Of a DNA stretch of 33,988 nt, positions 8,622 through 15,578 are shown in pieces; the first letter of the stretch is position 1, and each line of letters begins with the position of its first letter. Location: assembly GCA_002787355.1 (NCBI GenBank), contig PCWN01000005.1, positions 24,502-58,489 of the forward strand, written 5' to 3'. Both the position numbers and the translations under genes were made by a program. Origin of the DNA: Candidatus Magasanikbacteria bacterium CG11_big_fil_rev_8_21_14_0_20_39_34 (GTDB lineage: Bacteria; Patescibacteriota; Patescibacteriia; Magasanikbacterales; UBA922). Under the pieces are notes generated by a model. The model did no database searches. It was not told the origin of the DNA and was given only the letters and a program-made list of their open reading frames with translations.

Positions 8622-9165
8622 GAATAGCAAGTATTTCCTGTACCGTATCTTCTATAAAACCCTGCCGGTTCACCACGATATAATCATACTTTTCTGCCAT
8701 ATTCAGCTCAAATTCAGCAATCTTTAACCTATCCTCTATCTTGTCCTCACTGGTACTTCCCCGCTCCCGTATTCTTTTTTCCAAAATATCAACATCCTCT
8801 GGCATAAGGAAAATGGATATATGCTCAATTCCAAGCTTATCCAAATTTTGCTTTCCATGGACATCTATTGTGGAAAAAACCACCGTATGCCCTTCTAGAA
8901 ACTTTTGAAGATGCTTCTTTTGAATCCCATAGTATTCTCCTGCATAGAGATTATGTTCCAGCAAAGCACCACTCTCAATAAGAGACTGAAACTCACTTTT
9001 GGAGACAAAAAAATAATCAATACCTTCTTTTTCTCTTGCTCTCTTATCTCGAGTGGTCGTGGTAACAAGACGGCAAGAACCACCAATATGTGGAATAAGA
9101 CGGGCAATAACGGCATTTTTTCCCCCGCCCGACGGTGCTGATATAACAACAAGTTTTCCTGCCAT
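8608..9165 (-). CDS. gmk: Guanylate kinase
   Basis: Phosphorylates GMP to GDP with ATP. Order of motifs: P-loop SAPSGGGKNA (residues 9-18), the GMP-binding TTTTRDKRAREKEGIDYFFVS, LEHNLYAGEYYG, STIDVHGKQNL in place of the common DIDVQG, and the RIRERG lid. Length 185 is typical. Unusually, the residue after the P-loop Lys is Asn followed by Ala, so neither position carries the Ser/Thr that normally helps bind Mg-ATP. It lies between the pseudouridine synthase (18-nt gap) and rplS on the same strand. Confidence 0.94.
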   Translation of the reverse strand: MAGKLVVISAPSGGGKNAVIARLIPHIGGSCRLVTTTTRDKRAREKEGIDYFFVSKSEFQSLIESGALLEHNLYAGEYYGIQKKHLQKFLEGHTVVFSTIDVHGKQNLDKLGIEHISIFLMPEDVDILEKRIRERGSTSEDKIEDRLKIAEFELNMAEKYDYIVVNRQGFIEDTVQEILAILDKN

Positions 9166-9182
9166 AGAGAAGTTTAAAAAAA

Positions 9183-10175
9183 TTATTTCAAAGTATCAAG
9201 GAACTCTTTTAATTCTTCTGGAAGATCAACTGAATATTCCATTGGTTCTCCCTCTAAATTTTGAAAATTTAATAAATATGAGTGAAGAAAGAGCCTTCCC
9301 AAACTTCGATCTTTGGCACCATGTGTTCTCTTATTATGATATAGAGGATCTCCCACAACAGGGTGATTATAAGCATACATATGTACGCGAATCTGATGAG
9401 TTCTTCCAGTATGGATTTTTACCGATAGGAGAGTAAAGTGAAGAAATCGTTGTTTTACCCAGAACTCCGTTATAGCAGGCTTACCCGGCTGGATTTTCGA
9501 AACATGTTTCACCGAAAATTGATTTGTTTTTGGTCGGGCAACCATACGACCATCCGTTCCACGATCTATTAAAAAGTCTAAAAGAGCATGTTCAGCCTCA
9601 ATATTTCCATGAACCAATACCATGTATTCCTTGTGCACAGTCCTTTTTTTAAATTGTTCCTTAAGAGATACAAACATCTTCTGATTCTTGGCAATGACCA
9701 TGAGACCAGATGTATCCTTATCCAAACGATGTACAATACCCGGCCTATTTTCGTATTCTCCAATACCCTTTACCTCAGGATAATGTTCCAGCACCCAGGC
9801 AGCAAGTGAAACCGCTTCTCCTGCTTGCGTTGGGTGGGTAAGTATCCCCGGTGGTTTATTTACAACAATATAATCTTTTGTATCCTCAATAACAGGTATA
9901 ATAAAATCTTTTAAACTTTTCCCAAATTCTTTTTCTTGCTTATTTTTTTCCAAAAGGGCTACCTCCTCATAGGAGCTTACGATACTTACTTCGTCTCCCA
10001 CTTTGAGTTTTTCACCAGACTTTTTAGGTATAATACCGTTGAGCAAAATGGCACCATGTTTTATCATTTTTTGAACCTCTCCTCGTGAATATGAGGAAAT
10101 GTGCACCAAAAAAACATCCAGGCGTTGCCCGTGTTGCTCTTCTTCTACAATGTATTTGGTCTGCTCTGATGACAT
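9183..10175 (-). CDS. RluA-family 23S rRNA/tRNA pseudouridine synthase
   Basis: Isomerises specific uridines in rRNA or tRNA to pseudouridine. An N-terminal S4 RNA-binding domain (RLDVFLVHISSYSRGEVQKM to DEVSIVS) precedes the catalytic domain, with the signature GIVHRLDKDTSGLMVIAKN carrying the catalytic Asp, KEYMVLVHG, and HTGRTHQIRVHM near the C-terminus. The S4 plus catalytic layout and about 330 residues resemble RluD/RluC, but the target site cannot be assigned. I start at the ATG 10175; a TTG at 10187 is in frame but too close to the upstream GGAG. It is first of a minus-strand group with gmk, just after the terminator of the tRNA gene. Confidence 0.92.
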   Translation of the reverse strand: MSSEQTKYIVEEEQHGQRLDVFLVHISSYSRGEVQKMIKHGAILLNGIIPKKSGEKLKVGDEVSIVSSYEEVALLEKNKQEKEFGKSLKDFIIPVIEDTKDYIVVNKPPGILTHPTQAGEAVSLAAWVLEHYPEVKGIGEYENRPGIVHRLDKDTSGLMVIAKNQKMFVSLKEQFKKRTVHKEYMVLVHGNIEAEHALLDFLIDRGTDGRMVARPKTNQFSVKHVSKIQPGKPAITEFWVKQRFLHFTLLSVKIHTGRTHQIRVHMYAYNHPVVGDPLYHNKRTHGAKDRSLGRLFLHSYLLNFQNLEGEPMEYSVDLPEELKEFLDTLK

Positions 10176-10225
10176 ATTTTTCTTCAATACTCCAGGGAAA
10201 ACAGAAAAGAGTGCCCTTATGAGTA

Positions 10226-10249
10226 AAAATGGCTATACAAAGCCATTTT
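10226..10249 (-). terminator. Terminator after tRNA-Ile
   Basis: AAAATGGCT and AGCCATTTT form a 9-bp stem with a 6-nt loop, T-rich on both sides. It starts about 6 nt beyond the tRNA 3' end on the minus strand. Confidence 0.8.
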
Positions 10250-10254
10250 TCATG

Positions 10255-10327
10255 TGCGCCAGGGTGGTTTTGAACCACCGACCCCAACGTTATAAGCGTT
10301 GTGCTCTAACCCCTGAGCTACTGGCAC
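10255..10327 (-). tRNA. tRNA-Ile (anticodon UAU)
   Basis: A complete 73-nt cloverleaf on the minus strand: acceptor GTGCCAG/CTGGCGC (one G-U), D stem GCTC/GAGC with loop AGGGGTTA, anticodon stem CAACG/CGTTG with loop CTTATAA, five-nt variable loop, T stem GGTGG/CCACC with loop TTCAAAA, discriminator A. CCA is not encoded. The anticodon TAT reads AUA directly. Most bacteria read AUA with a CAU tRNA modified to lysidine by TilS, so this form is rare. A hairpin terminator follows. Confidence 0.95.
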
Positions 10328-10410
10328 GAAATATCTCCCCCCCTTATATGACATATCTCCCAATATTGCCCCACTATATCAGAAACAAAGATGGATTTCA
10401 AGCCCATATG

Positions 10411-10439
10411 TTGAAAAAAATCAAAAAAAATGTTACCAT
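10411..10439 (+). promoter_or_regulatory. Promoter for the HD-domain gene
   Basis: TTGAAA (10411-10416), 17-nt spacer, extended -10 TGTTACCAT ending at 10439. The predicted start near 10446 is about 2 nt before the ATG at 10448, implying a leaderless mRNA. Confidence 0.55.
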
Positions 10440-10447
10440 TGTGTCGT

Positions 10448-11155
10448 ATGCAACAAAAAAAAGTAGAACAACTCATTGAGACAGCCAGACGGAAAATGAA
10501 AAAATCTAAGGATCCCATCCATGATCTCTCCCATGTGGAACGAGTGGTGCAATACACCAAAGACTTCTCTTGCCAGCTTGATCTTACCGATGAGCAAAAA
10601 AATGCCCTTCTTTTGGCTGCTTGGTGGCATGACATGGCCCGCACAATAACCAGAAGACCTTCCATTGTATGGATGAGTTTTATTGATGACACGCTCTCTG
10701 CCGTAATGTTATGGGTAAAAACTATCCAGCTTGGCCTTTTTGGAGGTGTTGTGGGACTAGCAACACGACTCATTTTTTCTAAAAGTTTTGGAACCGGTTT
10801 CCTTTTTACACGAATTTGTTTAAAAAAGAAAAATCGTATTCTTTTAGATATTCTTCAAGATGCAGACCAATTTGACCTTTTTCACAGAGAACGGATGCAA
10901 AGGATAAAACAAATGGCAACCAGTTCAAAAATTTATTTATGGGGTTATAAGCTTACCGCATGGTGGTTCCTCAGTGCACATAAAATAAAGTTTAAAACCA
11001 ATGCAGCAAAGGCCTGTTTCAAAAAAATACTCAGAGCCCTCACACATTGGATACTCTCAAAAAATATTTGCACTTGGCACCTGGAAACCTTTGGAATACA
11101 CTGGTGTGAAAAAACCCTTTTACGTATTCAAAGACTCCAAAATACATTCATATAA
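10448..11155 (+). CDS. HD-domain metal-dependent phosphohydrolase-like protein
   Basis: An HD-superfamily protein of 235 residues. The metal-ligand pattern is visible: His25-Asp26 and His29 (HDLSHVERV), then His61-Asp62 in AAWWHDMAR, and a late Asp in LQDADQFDLF. This resembles the cytosolic HD proteins of the YpgQ/YedJ type, which hydrolyse nucleotides or related phosphates. A hydrophobic stretch (MLWVKTIQLGLFGGVVG) between the second and third motifs is longer than expected and could be a membrane-facing helix. The substrate is unknown. It is a single gene with its own promoter, convergent with csaA, and a shared terminator follows at once. Confidence 0.75.
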   Translation: MQQKKVEQLIETARRKMKKSKDPIHDLSHVERVVQYTKDFSCQLDLTDEQKNALLLAAWWHDMARTITRRPSIVWMSFIDDTLSAVMLWVKTIQLGLFGGVVGLATRLIFSKSFGTGFLFTRICLKKKNRILLDILQDADQFDLFHRERMQRIKQMATSSKIYLWGYKLTAWWFLSAHKIKFKTNAAKACFKKILRALTHWILSKNICTWHLETFGIHWCEKTLLRIQRLQNTFI

Positions 11156-11178
11156 AAAAGAGCCCTATGGCTTTTTTT
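11154..11178. terminator. Convergent terminator
   Basis: AAAAAAG-AGCC, loop CTAT, GGCTTTTTTT: a short GC stem flanked by A and T tracts, usable for the HD gene (plus) and the csaA-like gene (minus). Confidence 0.65.
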
Positions 11179-11180
11179 CT

Positions 11181-11522
11181 TTATCTCAACAATGTTCCAT
11201 TGGGCACACTCCTCTCAGCCGAAGCCAAAATGACTTCTCCGTTGTCCAATATAAAACCCATGGTTAGCACCTCCGAAAAAAAAGTTCCAATTTGTTTTTG
11301 GGGAAAGTTACATACACACAAAACCTGTTTTCCAACCAGATCATCTTTCCCATAGATTTTCGTAATTTGAGCACTTGATCTTTTTACACCTACTTCCTCT
11401 CCTAAATCAATGGTAAGCTTGTATGCGGGTTTTCTGGCTTCCGGAAAATCCTCTACTTCAAGAATAGTTCCTACCCGAATTTCAATATTTTCAAATTCCT
11501 CCCAAGTAATTTCTTTTTTCAT
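11181..11522 (-). CDS. csaA: CsaA-like tRNA-binding-domain protein
   Basis: A stand-alone OB-fold tRNA-binding domain of 113 residues, the length of the CsaA family. Motifs: FENIEIRVGTILEVEDFPEARKPAYKL at the start (cut here for length in other entries), KRSSAQITKIY in the middle, KQVLCVCNFP and the C-terminal VILASAERSVPNGTLL. CsaA proteins are described as secretion-related chaperones, while related domains occur in MetRS and PheRS as tRNA-binding modules. Which role applies here is open. It starts 6 nt after the YbaK-like gene, so the two share a transcript; the pairing of a tRNA-binding domain with a likely aminoacyl-tRNA deacylase is suggestive. Confidence 0.85.
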   Translation of the reverse strand: MKKEITWEEFENIEIRVGTILEVEDFPEARKPAYKLTIDLGEEVGVKRSSAQITKIYGKDDLVGKQVLCVCNFPQKQIGTFFSEVLTMGFILDNGEVILASAERSVPNGTLLR

Positions 11523-11528
11523 ATGAAA

Positions 11529-11999
11529 TTATTTTGAAAAATCCATTATTTTTGGTTTTGCGACACGAATGTATTCAGATACACTCATAATAATAGAATC
11601 TTGAAGAGAGCCGGCATTAAAAGCAATCTTCTCATTTTTTAAAATTGAATTATCTACAAAAAGTTCAAATGAAAAAATTGGTTTTCCAAATGGAGGAATA
11701 CACCCTGGTTCCAAGCCCGTTTTCTCCACCAATTCATCTTGCGTAGCAAAACGAAGTTTCTTTACAAAAAAATGTTCGCGAATTTTTTCTGAATCAATAC
11801 GAAGTGCGGCACTCAATACAAAAAGATGAAACTTCTCACCAACTTTCACAAGCATTGCCTTCCCCCCAATGGAAATATCTTCTCCACGTACCCGAGCAGA
11901 CTCTTCTGAAGTATAGGTAGGCTCATGATGAATATGTTTATATTCCACGCTCTCTTTCTCAAGGAAATTCTTTATTTGTTCAAAAATTTTTTCTTGCAT
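11529..11999 (-). CDS. YbaK/EbsC-family aminoacyl-tRNA deacylase-like protein
   Basis: A 156-residue single-domain member of the YbaK/ProX editing family, which removes wrongly attached amino acids from tRNA in trans. Visible elements: YKHIHHEPTYTSEESA at the N-terminus, the conserved Lys in GGKAMLVKVGEKF, FVLSAALRIDSEKI, and ELVEKTGLEPGCIPPFGKP, where the GxxPPFG loop shapes the substrate pocket. The specificity (Cys-tRNAPro, Ala-tRNAPro or other) cannot be told. It heads the two-gene operon with the csaA-like gene, with its own promoter divergent from that of the DUF389 gene. Confidence 0.85.
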   Translation of the reverse strand: MQEKIFEQIKNFLEKESVEYKHIHHEPTYTSEESARVRGEDISIGGKAMLVKVGEKFHLFVLSAALRIDSEKIREHFFVKKLRFATQDELVEKTGLEPGCIPPFGKPIFSFELFVDNSILKNEKIAFNAGSLQDSIIMSVSEYIRVAKPKIMDFSK

Positions 12000-12023
12000 A
12001 TATATGTAAAATGAATATTTTTT

Positions 12024-12052
12024 ATATTACAAGATATTTTTTTTATTGGCAA
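12024..12052 (-). promoter_or_regulatory. Promoter for the YbaK-like/csaA operon
   Basis: Minus strand TTGCCA (12052-12047), 17-nt spacer, TAATAT (12029-12024). Confidence 0.6.
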
Positions 12053-12061
12053 ACCCCTTCC

Positions 12062-12090
12062 TTGCCCTGCAAAAGACAACCTGCTACAAT
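12062..12090 (+). promoter_or_regulatory. Promoter for the DUF389 gene
   Basis: TTGCCC (12062-12067), 17-nt spacer, extended -10 TGCTACAAT ending at 12090. Predicted leader of about 37 nt without a Shine-Dalgarno. Confidence 0.65.
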
Positions 12091-12133
12091 ACCCGCAGAG
12101 TCTCACCCAAAGAATTTTTTAAATATATTTCCT

Positions 12134-12772
12134 ATGTCCTTTTTTTCTTCTACAAACAGAATCAGACGAAAAGCAGAAACAAAACTCAACGAATATAATA
12201 AGCCTTCCCTCAATTTTTTTGTACTTATCTCTCTTTCGTCTGCACTTGCAACACTTGGTATGGCACTCAATAATACTTCCGTAGTTATTGGAGCCATGAT
12301 TGTAGCCCCGCTCATTACCCCAGTATTCGCTTTCTCTTTGGGTCTTATACTTTTTCAAGTTAAAAATGTTCTTCACTCTTTGATTTCCATTTTTCTTGGA
12401 ACGCTCTTTGGAATCCTTGTTTCAATCCTTACCGCACTTCTCATTATTTTTATTAATGGAGAATTTACCATCACCTCTGAAATCCTTGGAAGAACCGAAC
12501 CAGATTTACTCTATTTTTTGGTAGCTATTTTGAGTGGAGTTGCAGGTGCCTTTGCATACGGCAGACCAAAATTGCAGGAATCCATCACAGGTATTGCCAT
12601 TTCCGTTGCTATTATTCCACCACTTGCCGTCACAGGCATTGGAATTGCACTTCAAAATTTTCATCTTATGCAAACAAGTTTTCTTTTATACATTTTTAAT
12701 TTGTGTGGAATAAGTTTTGGAAGTATCGTAACATTTGTTGCATTGGGGTTTGGTAAAGAAGGAGAAATTTAA
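12134..12772 (+). CDS. DUF389-family membrane protein
   Basis: A 212-residue integral membrane protein. The motif ALNNTSVVIGAMIVAPLITPV is the hallmark of DUF389 (TIGR00271/TIGR00341-like). It is followed by paired helices (NVLHSLISIFLGTLFGILV, LLYFLVAILSGVAGAFAYG) and IAISVAIIPPLAVTGIGIAL, about six membrane spans in all. The family has no firm biochemical function. I start at MSFFSSTNRIRRKAE (12134), which leaves a short cytosolic N-terminus; the longer reading frame upstream overlaps the promoter. No neighbour indicates a role. Confidence 0.8.
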   Translation: MSFFSSTNRIRRKAETKLNEYNKPSLNFFVLISLSSALATLGMALNNTSVVIGAMIVAPLITPVFAFSLGLILFQVKNVLHSLISIFLGTLFGILVSILTALLIIFINGEFTITSEILGRTEPDLLYFLVAILSGVAGAFAYGRPKLQESITGIAISVAIIPPLAVTGIGIALQNFHLMQTSFLLYIFNLCGISFGSIVTFVALGFGKEGEI

Positions 12773-12875
12773 TTTTATTTTTTTAAAAAAATAAATTATT
12801 CAGAAAAAATTCTTTTATGCAAGAATTTTTTTTGTTGAAAATAAAAAAGTTATACACAGTTTATTAAATTTCCTA

Positions 12876-12904
12876 TTCAAAAAAGTTGCAAAACAAATTA
12901 TAAT
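12876..12904 (+). promoter_or_regulatory. Promoter for the histone H1-like gene
   Basis: TATAAT at 12899-12904 with TTCAAA 17 nt upstream (weak -35). Start near 12911, giving a leader of about 140 nt. Confidence 0.5.
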
Positions 12905-12910
12905 GTATCC

Positions 12911-13050
12911 AGGTCGATCTTTGAAATTTTTTTAAAATTTTAATGTGCATTTTACATTGATGCCTGTCATGTAAAATCTTTGCAGACCAATTGGTGTGTA
13001 CCATGGTCACATCAAACGCAAATAATCATACAAAGAAAGGAGGTGTCTTT
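12911..13050 (+). promoter_or_regulatory. Structured leader of the histone H1-like mRNA
   Basis: A perfect 9-bp inverted repeat ATTTTACAT/ATGTAAAAT (12949-12957 with 12969-12977, 11-nt loop) and a second hairpin GACCA/TGGTC (12985-13008) with a nested ACCAATTGGT. The leader ends in AAAGGAGGTG, the strongest ribosome site in the window, 5 nt before the ATG. Among the longest mRNA leaders predicted here; regulatory role inferred. Confidence 0.4.
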
Positions 13051-13335
13051 ATGCCCCCACGTAAAAAAGCTTCACCAGCAAAGCGTAAGCCAGCTGCAAG
13101 AAGAAAAAAAGCTTCACCAGCTAAGAAAAAAGCTGCTCCAGCGAAACGTAAACCAGCTGCTAAGAAAAAAGCTGCTGCTAAACGTAAGCCAGCTGCTAAG
13201 AAAAAAGCTGCTCCAGCGAAACGTAAACCAGCTGCTAAGAAAAAGGCTGCTGCTAAACGTAAGCCAGCTGCTAAGAAAAAAGCTGCTGCTAAACGTCCAG
13301 CACGACGCCGCAAGGCTGCTGCGAAGAAAAAATAG
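13051..13335 (+). CDS. Histone H1-like Lys/Ala/Pro-rich DNA-binding protein
   Basis: A 94-residue protein made almost only of Lys, Arg, Ala and Pro, in repeats of AKKKAAxAKRKPA. It has no predicted fold and resembles the C-terminal tail of eukaryotic H1, chlamydial Hc1/Hc2 and similar bacterial nucleoid proteins. It likely coats or condenses DNA through charge. The start MPPRKKASPAKRK is fixed by a near-perfect ribosome site; the upstream in-frame ATGs lie in the leader. Ala codons are mostly GCT and Lys codons AAA/AAG/AAA runs, with 75-bp DNA repeats. It is a single-gene transcript with strong initiation and termination signals, which suggests high expression. Confidence 0.85.
   Translation: MPPRKKASPAKRKPAARRKKASPAKKKAAPAKRKPAAKKKAAAKRKPAAKKKAAPAKRKPAAKKKAAAKRKPAAKKKAAAKRPARRRKAAAKKK
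13120..13290 (+). repeat. 75-bp tandem repeat inside the H1-like gene
   Basis: The segment beginning GCTAAGAAAAAAGCTGCTCC at 13120 recurs at 13195 with few changes, and a partial third copy follows. The 25-residue unit is itself two near-copies of 12-13 residues (AKKKAAPAKRKPA and AKKKAAAKRKPA). Such repeats can change in number by slippage or recombination. Confidence 0.8.
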
Positions 13336-13348
13336 TTTTTTTCTTCAA

Positions 13349-13381
13349 AACAAAAAGGCCCCACATGGGGTCCTTTTTGTT
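13349..13381 (+). terminator. Terminator of the H1-like gene
   Basis: AACAAAAAGG-CCCC / GGGG-CCTTTTTGTT hairpin with one mismatch and a T-rich 3' side. It is followed by the convergent TrmB gene, for which it can also act. Confidence 0.9.
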
Positions 13382-13394
13382 TTTTCAAAAATTT

Positions 13395-14210
13395 TTATTT
13401 TCTTATACTCAGAGATATTCCGTTCCAAGCTAATTCGAAAAGCATTTTCATCATTCCATGAATGGTGGAATCTTCAATAATAACACCAATAAGTCCCCTT
13501 GCATCAAAGTTCACCATAGATACACGATTCCTATCATAAACGGTGAGCTCTGCAGAAAATGGAAAACTATTTTTTTCAATAAAACGTAGCTGAGGCCAAA
13601 TTTTTTTACCAACATGCCTATACTCATTTTTTGCATAATCAGAAGATATCTTTGTGTTGGGTACTATCCCCTTGGAAGTAATGCCATACTTCTCCTTTTT
13701 CTTTACATATTCACGCAAATACCCTTTTGGAAGAAAAGATATCAAATTTTCTACATTACTAAAACCGTACATCTCATAATTTTTTTTCCCTGCTATATGA
13801 TCATCATAAACCTGTATAATTTCATCCTTTCCTTCATAAAATATTACCTTTGGCTTATTTGGTGTCAAAGAAAATAACCCCTCTAATTCAGGAATAAGCT
13901 TTTGAGCCTGATCTACTCCTTCGTTTGCCATGCGTACACGTCCTTGAGCGTAACGAATCAACTTCTGCGGATTCTCAAGTTGATAAAAAATTTTCTTCTT
14001 TTTTTCTAACTCGGTAACCAGCCCCTTTATACAAAGACGTTCCAAAAGAGCATATACCGTACTCCTATTGAGACCGCTGTACTCTGCAACTTTGGATGGA
14101 TATGCACCTCCTAAGTCATAGAGCGCACTATACACCCATGCCTCCTTTTCAGAAAGCCCGGTTTTTTGAAGTTGTGATATAACTTTGTGATATTTTTGAA
14201 ATTCTTTCAT
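13395..14210 (-). CDS. TrmB-family transcriptional regulator
   Basis: A 271-residue regulator. Residues 15-75 are a winged helix (KTGLSEKEAWVYSALYDLGG, then VAEYSGLNRSTVYALLERL as recognition helix). A coiled linker (MANEGVDQAQKLIPELEGLF) and a C-terminal effector domain follow, with FYEGKDEIIQVYDDH as in other TrmB-like sensors. TrmB proteins usually sense sugars and control sugar transport or metabolism. It is divergent from the binding lipoprotein at 14409 with about 200 nt between, so that gene is the likely target, though its ligand class (amino acid type) does not fit a classic sugar TrmB. Its own mRNA would have a leader of about 20 nt. Confidence 0.82.
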   Translation of the reverse strand: MKEFQKYHKVISQLQKTGLSEKEAWVYSALYDLGGAYPSKVAEYSGLNRSTVYALLERLCIKGLVTELEKKKKIFYQLENPQKLIRYAQGRVRMANEGVDQAQKLIPELEGLFSLTPNKPKVIFYEGKDEIIQVYDDHIAGKKNYEMYGFSNVENLISFLPKGYLREYVKKKEKYGITSKGIVPNTKISSDYAKNEYRHVGKKIWPQLRFIEKNSFPFSAELTVYDRNRVSMVNFDARGLIGVIIEDSTIHGMMKMLFELAWNGISLSIRK

Positions 14211-14236
14211 AGGTACATACTATCTCTTTATAGAAT

Positions 14237-14265
14237 AGCATATATTTTTTTCTTTTTTTTGTCAA
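14237..14265 (-). promoter_or_regulatory. Promoter for the TrmB gene at 13395
   Basis: Minus strand TTGACA (14265-14260), 17-nt A-rich spacer, TATGCT (14242-14237). Confidence 0.6.
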
Positions 14266-14340
14266 TTTGAACGCACATTTTTTCTTATAACATACTTTTT
14301 ACCTTTATTTTAGATAAAAATATATAAAAATTTAGTTTTT

Positions 14341-14368
14341 TTGTACAAACATATTTTTTTCTTATTAT
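14341..14368 (+). promoter_or_regulatory. Promoter for the binding lipoprotein
   Basis: TTGTAC (14341-14346), 16-nt spacer, TATTAT (14363-14368). Moderate match; leader about 34 nt without a ribosome site. Confidence 0.45.
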
Positions 14369-14408
14369 AGTACCCCCTATATCATTTTACTCATTTTAGA
14401 TTTATTTT

Positions 14409-15551
14409 ATGAAAAAAATAATGAAACTTTCTTTTTTTATGATTTTGCTTATATCTGGATGTGCAAACACATCCTCAAAAGAAACCAGTTCACCCGTACA
14501 TACCATCCCTATTGGCTTTATCGGTCCTCTCACGGGGGATGCATCCAGTTATGGCATTGCAACCAAAAACGCCCTTGAGCTTGCTGTACAGGATATAAAC
14601 ACATCCGGTGGAATACATGGAAATCCAGTAAAAATCATCTATGAAGATGGAATGTGTAATGGGACTGGAGCTACTGCTGCAGCACAAAAGCTTATCAATG
14701 TAGATAAAGTTCAGTATATAATTGGAGGTGTTTGTAGTGGCGAAACACTGACAGCCGCCCCCCTTGCAGAACAAAGTCATACCATTTTATTTTCTCCCTC
14801 TTCTGGAAGTCCGGACATTAGTACTGCAGGCGATTTTATATTTAGAAATTTTCCATCCGACTCCAGTTCTGCAACAAAACTTGCCTCTCTTGCTCTTAAA
14901 AAGGGATATAATACGTTCGCTATTTTAAGCGAATCAACAGACTACGCTCAGGCATTTTCCAATAAATTTGCTGATACTTTCCAGAAAAGTATGGGGACTA
15001 TATCTTTACAAGATTCTTATCCATCTACAGAAACGGATTGGAGATCTGAACTCACCAAAATTAAAAATAGTGATGCAAATGCAATACTTGTAGTGCCACA
15101 AACTCCTGTAAAGCTGCTTCTCATACTCCGGCAAATGCACGAACTGGGTATGAAACTCCCACTTTTTACCAGTGAATCTATTGCTTCCGAAACTATTCTT
15201 CAACAAAATCCAAGTTTGGCAGAAGGTGCTTATTTTGCAGAGCCACTATTTGACGACACACGTGCACAAACAAAATTATTCCTCAAAGAATATAAAACAA
15301 AATACGGAAACCTGGGTGAGCTTCCTCCTATATATATTGCCACAGCCTATGATGCCCTCTTCATTGCCAAGGAAGCTATGGAGTCCGTTGGAGAAGACAC
15401 GAAAAAAATAAAAGACTATCTCTACCAGATAAAAAATCGCGAAGGTGCTGCTGGTGTACTTACCATTGATCAAAATGGAGATGCGGAATTTGAATATGTA
15501 GTAAAACAAATTCAAAATGGCAAGGGACAAACAGTTGAAGACGTCCCATAA
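14409..15551 (+). CDS. ABC-type substrate-binding lipoprotein, Leu/Ile/Val-binding (Peripla_BP_6) family
   Basis: Extracytoplasmic solute-binding protein of 380 residues. The lipobox LISGC ends at Cys18, so it should be a membrane-anchored lipoprotein. The mature part starts IPIGFIGPLTGDASSYGIATKN, the typical opening of branched-chain amino-acid-binding proteins, followed by VKIIYEDGMCNGTGATAAAQ, IIGGVCSGETLTAAP and the late PPIYIATAYDALFIAKEAM. No permease or ATPase gene is in the window, so it is either an orphan component using a distant transporter or a receptor. It is divergent from a TrmB regulator. Ligand not certain; amino acids or similar small polar molecules are likely. Confidence 0.88.
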   Translation: MKKIMKLSFFMILLISGCANTSSKETSSPVHTIPIGFIGPLTGDASSYGIATKNALELAVQDINTSGGIHGNPVKIIYEDGMCNGTGATAAAQKLINVDKVQYIIGGVCSGETLTAAPLAEQSHTILFSPSSGSPDISTAGDFIFRNFPSDSSSATKLASLALKKGYNTFAILSESTDYAQAFSNKFADTFQKSMGTISLQDSYPSTETDWRSELTKIKNSDANAILVVPQTPVKLLLILRQMHELGMKLPLFTSESIASETILQQNPSLAEGAYFAEPLFDDTRAQTKLFLKEYKTKYGNLGELPPIYIATAYDALFIAKEAMESVGEDTKKIKDYLYQIKNREGAAGVLTIDQNGDAEFEYVVKQIQNGKGQTVEDVP

Positions 15552-15577
15552 AAAAGAATCATCCAAACGGATGATCC
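15551..15577 (-). terminator. Terminator of the minus-strand metabolic directon
   Basis: ATCATCC/GGATGAT stem (15558-15575) with AAAC loop; on the minus strand it is followed by TCTTTTTTAT. It sits right beyond the stop of the gene at 15579 and the convergent lipoprotein stop. Confidence 0.8.
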
Positions 15578-15578
15578 C

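Noticed and set aside
12773-13050. Replication origin
   Set aside because: AT-rich with one DnaA-like box only; no box cluster and no dnaA, dnaN or rpmH nearby.
13026-13388. Minus-strand Ala/Phe/Leu-rich frame opposite the H1-like gene
   Set aside because: It is the antisense shadow of a repeat gene whose plus-strand start has a near-perfect ribosome site.
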